From Phoronis australis (taxonomy: Eukaryota; Phoronida; Phoronidae), in assembly GCA_002633005.1 (NCBI GenBank), contig NMRA01000713.1:1-61293 (forward strand): DNA of 61,293 bases. Direction: 5' to 3'. Below the pieces are notes generated by a model, which was given only the letters and a program-made list of their open reading frames with translations, did no database searches and was not told the origin of the DNA. Shown here piece after piece: positions 56,701 through 61,293 of the stretch. Both the position numbers and the translations under genes were made by a program. Numbering within the stretch: the stretch's first letter is position 1; each line of letters starts with the position of its first letter.

Positions 56701-58434
56701 TGTGTTTCTTAATTGGTGAATGTAAAGGGAATAGTGTTTTTACCAAAACTTGGCTGAAACAATAATGAAATTTCAATTGTCTCAAGAGAAGAAATCATTT
56801 ATAAACTGAATAAGGAACGACATCAGACCGACACAACTGATCTAAATCAAGAGTTTTTTGACAATGCGAGCGGGTTCAACGCACCTTTAAATTTTCAGAC
56901 AAAAGACGGTTTTCGTGAAATGGAACCTTTGACACTACGTGACAAGTGGGAAAGTGGTGACAATATATTGTCGCCAAGTGGTGACAATACATTGTCGCCA
57001 AGTGGTGACAATATATTGTCGGCAAGTGGAGACGATATATTGTTACCACTTTGAATTCGTAACAAATGGAAATGAACCTGGAGCATATTACACAAACTGT
57101 CTAAAATAAAAGTTTGATTGCTACAAACCATCGACAGTGTCTAAACTGATGGGTATGCTGTAGGACTTGGCTCTTGTTTCAGCTAACCATCTTCTGTCAC
57201 CATCACTCACATTCACAAACTCTGGTTGTTTACCCTGCCAATACAATACAACATGGCCCTTAAAACATCTCTTTTTCATACGATCATTGAATAATATTTT
57301 TAGATATACCAAGCACTGTTGGGATCATTGCTTTGGGACATCTACTTCACATAACGGCGAGTGCCAAATGTTTGATTTTCATTGCTACGGTCTTAAATCA
57401 GGTTGTGAAATAGGATATATTCTAAATTTACACGTCTTCTTGTTGTCTATGATTACTCCGTAGTGGAATGGACCGCTCATGGATGTTATCTTTAAAGTGA
57501 CATTACCAGCAAAAAAGTCACACGGTTTTCTGTGATAGCCCCAAATTGAACTCACACCATCAGTAGCCATAGACCAATGAATTGCTGGCGGAACTAACTA
57601 CACTTGGAAAATGTGAGAGTATTAAAAGCTTAGTGTACTTAGTATAGTCACTGGCATTGACTTCACCAGCGAATGGCTAGTCGACAATGACGAGAATTAG
57701 TGATTTGAAATAAAATCTCAAATTAAATAACCGATTTTGCTGTTTTATAGCTCTGGTTGAAGCTATTGACTTTAAAAACAATCTAACAACAGTACAAAAA
57801 AAGAGATTTTTGCTTGTAAATTTATACCCCTTCATTCACATTTTATCTTACTTTCATGACAGAAGTTTTTGCCATTTTTAACCTATCGATGTAATACACA
57901 ATGTAACTAAATTAATTCTTGCTAAACTAGAGATTTGTTTGTGAACTAGCATTTACTAGTAGTCTATTAAACAAAATACTGATTAAACGACAGTGAAAAA
58001 TGACCATGCAGATCCTTTTCACAATTAAAGTACAATATGATTGACCCACTTCATTACTCTTTGAAATAGTTAAAAATAGGTAAAAATTCTTCAATTTGGG
58101 ACAAAAAAAATTGCTACAGTTGCCATATTTCAAATTTTCACAGGCTTATCACATTGAAGCAAATGCTGAAAATTTTACCAAACGTTGTTTCAATAGGTAC
58201 TATCTACGTCATATAAATTGCGATGACACCACAAACACAGAGAATGTTCATGAAAATTTCTTTTTGTTGAGAAATTTGACAAAATGAAATTTCACCTGTC
58301 CACCATAATGTGCCCTAAACTGAAGACTGTTTAACAATACTTACAACATACCTCAGGACTTGCCAACTGACAAAGTATTCCTGAATCTCTGTGTAGTAAC
58401 GTAAAGGCTTGAATGAATGACGGCGCAGAAACAC
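53615..58434 (-). CDS. GATD1: GATD1 (PDDC1), class 1 glutamine amidotransferase-like / DJ-1-fold protein; first exon not found
   Basis: Exons in order: 58434-58352, 57234-57129, 55974-55867, 55379-55282, 54884-54791 and 53733-53615 (stop TGA). All junctions are GT-AG and the phases agree, giving 201 residues. It aligns along its length with human GATD1 (about 220 residues): VSAPSFIQAF, PEFVNVSDGDRRW, LFVPHSPGACYDLA, PICAIGQGVAALFCA, VFPEDYIRDHGG and ITGQNEQST...AVQNLILMC. The family has a DJ-1/PfpI fold; its biological role is poorly known. A Cys sits at the nucleophile-elbow position, but the His of the vertebrate VGHG motif is Gln here. About 20 N-terminal residues, containing the first beta-strand, are expected in a first exon above 58434 that I could not find, inside or beyond the window. 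It is transcribed convergently with NUCB, 5.2 kb downstream of it. Confidence 0.93.
54791..54884 (-). CDS. GATD1: GATD1 exon
   Basis: Reads TSVFELASVQDFANL and VFPEDYIRDHGGKYT, aligning with PSVCELVRAPGFARL and VVEDFVKDSGACF. Acceptor CTCTTCCAG; donor TACAT/GTTAGT. Confidence 0.92.
55282..55379 (-). CDS. GATD1: GATD1 exon with nucleophile-elbow Cys
   Basis: Reads PICAIGQGVAALFCAKSEDR, matching [20 protein letters not shown]. The Cys of PICA is at the DJ-1-superfamily nucleophile position. Acceptor ACTTTGTAG; donor ACTGCT/GTGAGT. Confidence 0.95.
55867..55974 (-). CDS. GATD1: GATD1 exon
   Basis: Reads RYSCLFVPHSPGACYDLAND and ILDHFIKSK, matching [20 protein letters not shown] and ILQHFHSESK. 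Acceptor GTTCCCAG (2-base phase); donor AAAAA/GTAAGT. Confidence 0.94.
56953..57048. repeat. Palindromic 24-bp minisatellite, 4 units
   Basis: Four tandem 24-base units. Each contains a GACAATATATTGTC palindrome or a close variant flanked by TGG/CCA, so each unit can fold on itself. It lies in a GATD1 intron. Confidence 0.95.
57129..57234 (-). CDS. GATD1: GATD1 exon
   Basis: Reads GKQPEFVNVSDGDRRWLAET and ISLDTVD, matching GKAMEFVDVTESNARW and LESID. Acceptor ATTGGCAG; donor GATG/GTTTGT. Confidence 0.94.
58352..58434 (-). CDS. GATD1: GATD1 exon (first one found)
   Basis: Reads VSAPSFIQAFTLLHRDSG and LASPE, matching VSAQSFLHCFTMASTAFN and VATPG. It needs one base from an upstream exon, as expected for the missing exon that encodes the initiator Met. 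Acceptor ATTCTTCAG; donor CCTGAG/GTATGT. Confidence 0.9.
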
Positions 58435-59017
58435 CTGAAGAATAGAGTCAAAATAAAATTTGTACAGCAAAGTAAAGTTTGACACAGGAATCATTTCAAA
58501 ATTCACTACTATGTCTAACAATTACCTTTTATGGCCTATGAATCTACCTTAAATTCAAAACTAGAAATAAACTGAGTACATGTTAGTATTGTAGGATTTC
58601 TTTTAAGCACGGAAAAAATGCAATGGGACTTTTTCTTTTGAAAAATGTTGTCAGGGAGCTCGATTGTAGCTACGTCACAACCTAGTTGCAAATGCTCCAG
58701 GACAATTCCGTGAAAAGGTCAACCTCGAGACAAAAATTGTGGCTACACTAACATTTGTGGTCTCATCAAAAAGCCCATTCTCTATAGTTTCACAACCATA
58801 TTTGATTGTCCTATAACTTTCAATTTTTTGCCTAAATGGATCCATTTTTGAGGGTCACTTCACCCTAAAAATTAGCTCGATTGTCATACGTTTTGCTAAT
58901 TATTGTCATAAAAAGCTAATTATGGGTATTTCAATATACTATCAAATTTGTGCAATCAAATGAGCCCCAAATTTAATTTAAAAAAACATTTCAACTCTGG
59001 CACACCATCCACCACTT

Positions 59018-59444
59018 GGGGTCAAAGGTCAACTCTTGGATATCATCGTGCCACATGTCCGTCACAAAAAAAAGTGTTAAAAAGTTTCATTACATTAAGT
59101 TTTCAATCAAAATTTAACTTGTTACTCAATATTATTGACCAAAATTTTAGCTCCCAGGGATTATTCGTCAAGTCAGAAATTGCATGACAGACGAACAGCA
59201 AATTTGTATGTCCGTCAAGTACATCAGTCACACCCATGAAATTACAATTTATCAGGAAATAAAAATAACCTTAGGTCATATTTTTACTTTCTAAACTTTC
59301 AGAAAATGAAATATTTCTCGCACCTAAGAACATAGTTGAAATGACAAAATATCACAACGGCAGCTTTAAAATTATGCATTGGATTTTTTCAATTTCAAAA
59401 CTATTTGCAGAAAAATTATAGTTTACAATGTCATCTAGTTATTC
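59018..59444. repeat. Dispersed repeat family A, copy 2
   Basis: Counterpart of 21841-22289, roughly 80 percent alike by eye. It lies upstream of the known GATD1 exons. Confidence 0.92.
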
Positions 59445-59799
59445 ATTTTTTTCAAAATGTTCTTTGATTGTGCGTCTGTCACAAATGGAATTGCCCTCCA
59501 ATTTTTGCTATACAACCAATAAACTTTTCAAGCCCATAAGATCAGAACATACATGAACATCTCAAATTTTTTCACCAAATGGTCTGGTGAAAAGCGATAC
59601 TTATTGATGCTACCCTCAGGGGCAGCAGCACAGGTAAAGCACTGTACTGTATCATCAGTGACTTGCGAGTACAATCCGATTAAGCCTATCAAAGATGCTT
59701 GCCCAGTGGCAAATTGCCTCTGATGAACAGCTTGAACAGTAGATTGTCATGCTGGGAACCCCGGTTCAAGTGTTTTCTTATTTTGGACTTGGACTTCCA

Positions 59800-60050
59800 G
59801 GGTAACTAGTCTGCATATAGTGGATTAGCATTTTGAGGGGGGGTTGTAAATCATCAGTGTCTTCCACATGCAATGGGCTTTTTCAAATTGATATGCAAGG
59901 CTTAAAGCAGTTCTTTGAGAATCCTGCTCTTAGTCGGATAATTGTCCCAGTTGGCCAGTGTAAGTAAACACAGTTTAAGGGTTTATGGTAATGGCTGAGA
60001 AGACAATTATTTTATTACCCGCTACAGATACTGAATAGCTCAGCCCGGAA
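59800..60050. repeat. Dispersed repeat family B, fuller copy
   Basis: Same order of words as at 52612: GGGTAACTAGT, GATATGCAAGGC, AAAGCAGTTCTTTG, ACACAGTTTAAGG, ACAATTATTTTATTACCC, CAGCCCGGAATGA. Confidence 0.8.
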
Positions 60051-61293
60051 TGAATATTGCTGGTGCCAAATTAACGAAAACCCTGACTAAGATGTATACA
60101 GTTGCTCTAACTGCCAGATGGAGAAGGTGCTAGCCTCATTGTGGTGGATCCAGAATACAAGGAGAGCATCACTGATGCCATCACTGAATGAGAGCAATTA
60201 TTCCAGGACGTCACGGGCCATGGCCAGGTGAGAGCTGCTGAGGGCAAGTCAGGTGAGGACACTGCAAGTCACTAGGCTTGGCCGCCTAGGATAATTCCCT
60301 ATGCAATAGATGGCAAGCAGTGTTGTGTTTTATCACATGACTTCCGTGCATAACGTACAGTCTGCTAAATCCTCTCTAAGTCATTTGCAAAGCGGAAATT
60401 GACACTCGGCAGAAGGCCAAATTTAGACCCTTTTGTTTTGGACGCTCGACTTTCACACCCTGGTTCAACAGTGCACAACAACACAAGTCGCTGTGAAAGA
60501 ATTTTTCCACAGTTCCCGACGTTGCAGTGTCAAATGCACAGCTGATAAATTCACGAATATTTAGAATTTACCTCTGTCAGAGCCGGATAACAAAATTAAA
60601 CAATTCAGTGATTTTGAGGAAGTCATGTTTCAGTATTCATGACTTTCACCAGGTAGCGCTAGTGTATAAGGTCTAATGTTATTGTGAAATTTCAGGGGTA
60701 GAGGTCAATTAAATGTTTTAGGAGAGTTTCATATAAGGGTAAGGTCACGCTAAGGGGTACAATCACAGTGATGTCAAAAACATGATAATTTATGCCCGTT
60801 TCTGTGGTTATTAAGCGCTGAACATAGTTTTATTATAAAGTTAATACGTTGAAGAGATAACAGAGATAGTTTCATGTGGTAATCTTTCAGACTTTTTACA
60901 GAATTCACAGTTTGATCTCAAAATCGAGCAAATTTTCGGACTTGAAAGTGTGACATTCGTAACCGGCCATTTTCGAACGAAGTTAAAATCCTTAAATAAG
61001 GCTGCAATTCTTGTCTGTTTATTTTAAATCTTTAAAGCAGTGAATAAAATAGCTAATATTTATTTCAGATCTTTCCATTACACCGTATAATTAGCCAAAT
61101 TAATTACTTACAAATGCGATAACGGGCGTGACGCATTCCGTCAAACCCAAGGACGAACTTCAGACGGATGTTTTCCCATATTGCAGACGACCGGTGATTT
61201 CAAACTGGTTCTCAAAAGCAAATTTAAGCAAAACCTGAAATGCCAGGACCAGTTTGTTCGAAGCGCGCAATGATTTTGTTTAACAAATGCTTC

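Larger units (their letters stand above)
58435..61293. other. Upstream part of GATD1 / right edge
   Basis: Contains family A copy 2, family B copy, a short protein-like fragment at 60114-60189 and a half hairpin element at 61201. The GATD1 first exon should be here or further right, but was not found. Confidence 0.45.

Noticed and set aside
61110-61180. ATGCGTCACGCC...ATTT/GTAAGT as the GATD1 first exon
   Set aside because: The phase fits the exon at 58434, but the short peptide lacks the hydrophobic first strand of the DJ-1 fold. The likeness is too weak.

Overview
The window is nuclear DNA from an animal, most likely a marine invertebrate. It is AT-rich, and its genes are split by many GT-AG introns with conserved phases. 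It holds parts or all of three genes whose proteins I recognise from memory of their families. No species can be named from the sequence alone. There is one class II PI3K rather than the vertebrate A/B/G set, which argues for an invertebrate.

Layout. (1) About 426-30925, minus strand: a class II phosphoinositide 3-kinase (PIK3C2A/B-like). Sixteen coding exons were joined by phase, giving 1156 codons from an ATG at 21762: a disordered trafficking-type N-terminus, Ras-binding domain, PI3K-type C2 and helical PIK domain. The kinase, PX and last C2 domains lie off the left edge. (2) About 30.9-48.4 kb, plus strand: a complete nucleobindin (NUCB1/2-like) gene, 12 coding exons, 476 residues, with signal peptide, basic/coiled region, two EF-hands, acidic stretch and Gln-rich tail. 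(3) 53615-58434, minus strand: a GATD1 (PDDC1) gene of the DJ-1/PfpI fold. Six coding exons give 201 residues; the short first exon was not found.

PIK3C2 and NUCB are head-to-head with a GC-rich region near 30.8 kb between them. This is the same arrangement as human PIK3C2A and NUCB2 on 11p15, so the promoter region may be shared and the linkage ancient. GATD1 also maps to human 11p15.

The rest is intron and intergenic DNA rich in repeats: dispersed families (21.8/59.0 kb; 9.7/10.3/52.6/59.8 kb; 2.3/46.1 kb), fold-back elements (6.3, 39.3, 44.5 kb), a tiny hairpin family (15.7, 46.4 kb), a palindromic minisatellite (57.0 kb), tRNA-like SINE relics (36 kb), and a GC-rich cassette in three copies (28.7, 29.6, 30.6 kb), two of them forming a large inverted repeat. 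Two single-N joins (17364, 50897) sit between near-identical sequences and look like unmerged overlapping contigs or alleles. One of them falsely doubles a PIK3C2 exon.

No operon, CRISPR, rRNA or intact tRNA gene was seen. I did not find a clearly new biological system. The best leads are the conserved divergent gene pair, the promoter-bearing repeat cassettes, the possible PIK3C2 N-terminal and cassette exons, and the perfect hairpin in a NUCB intron.
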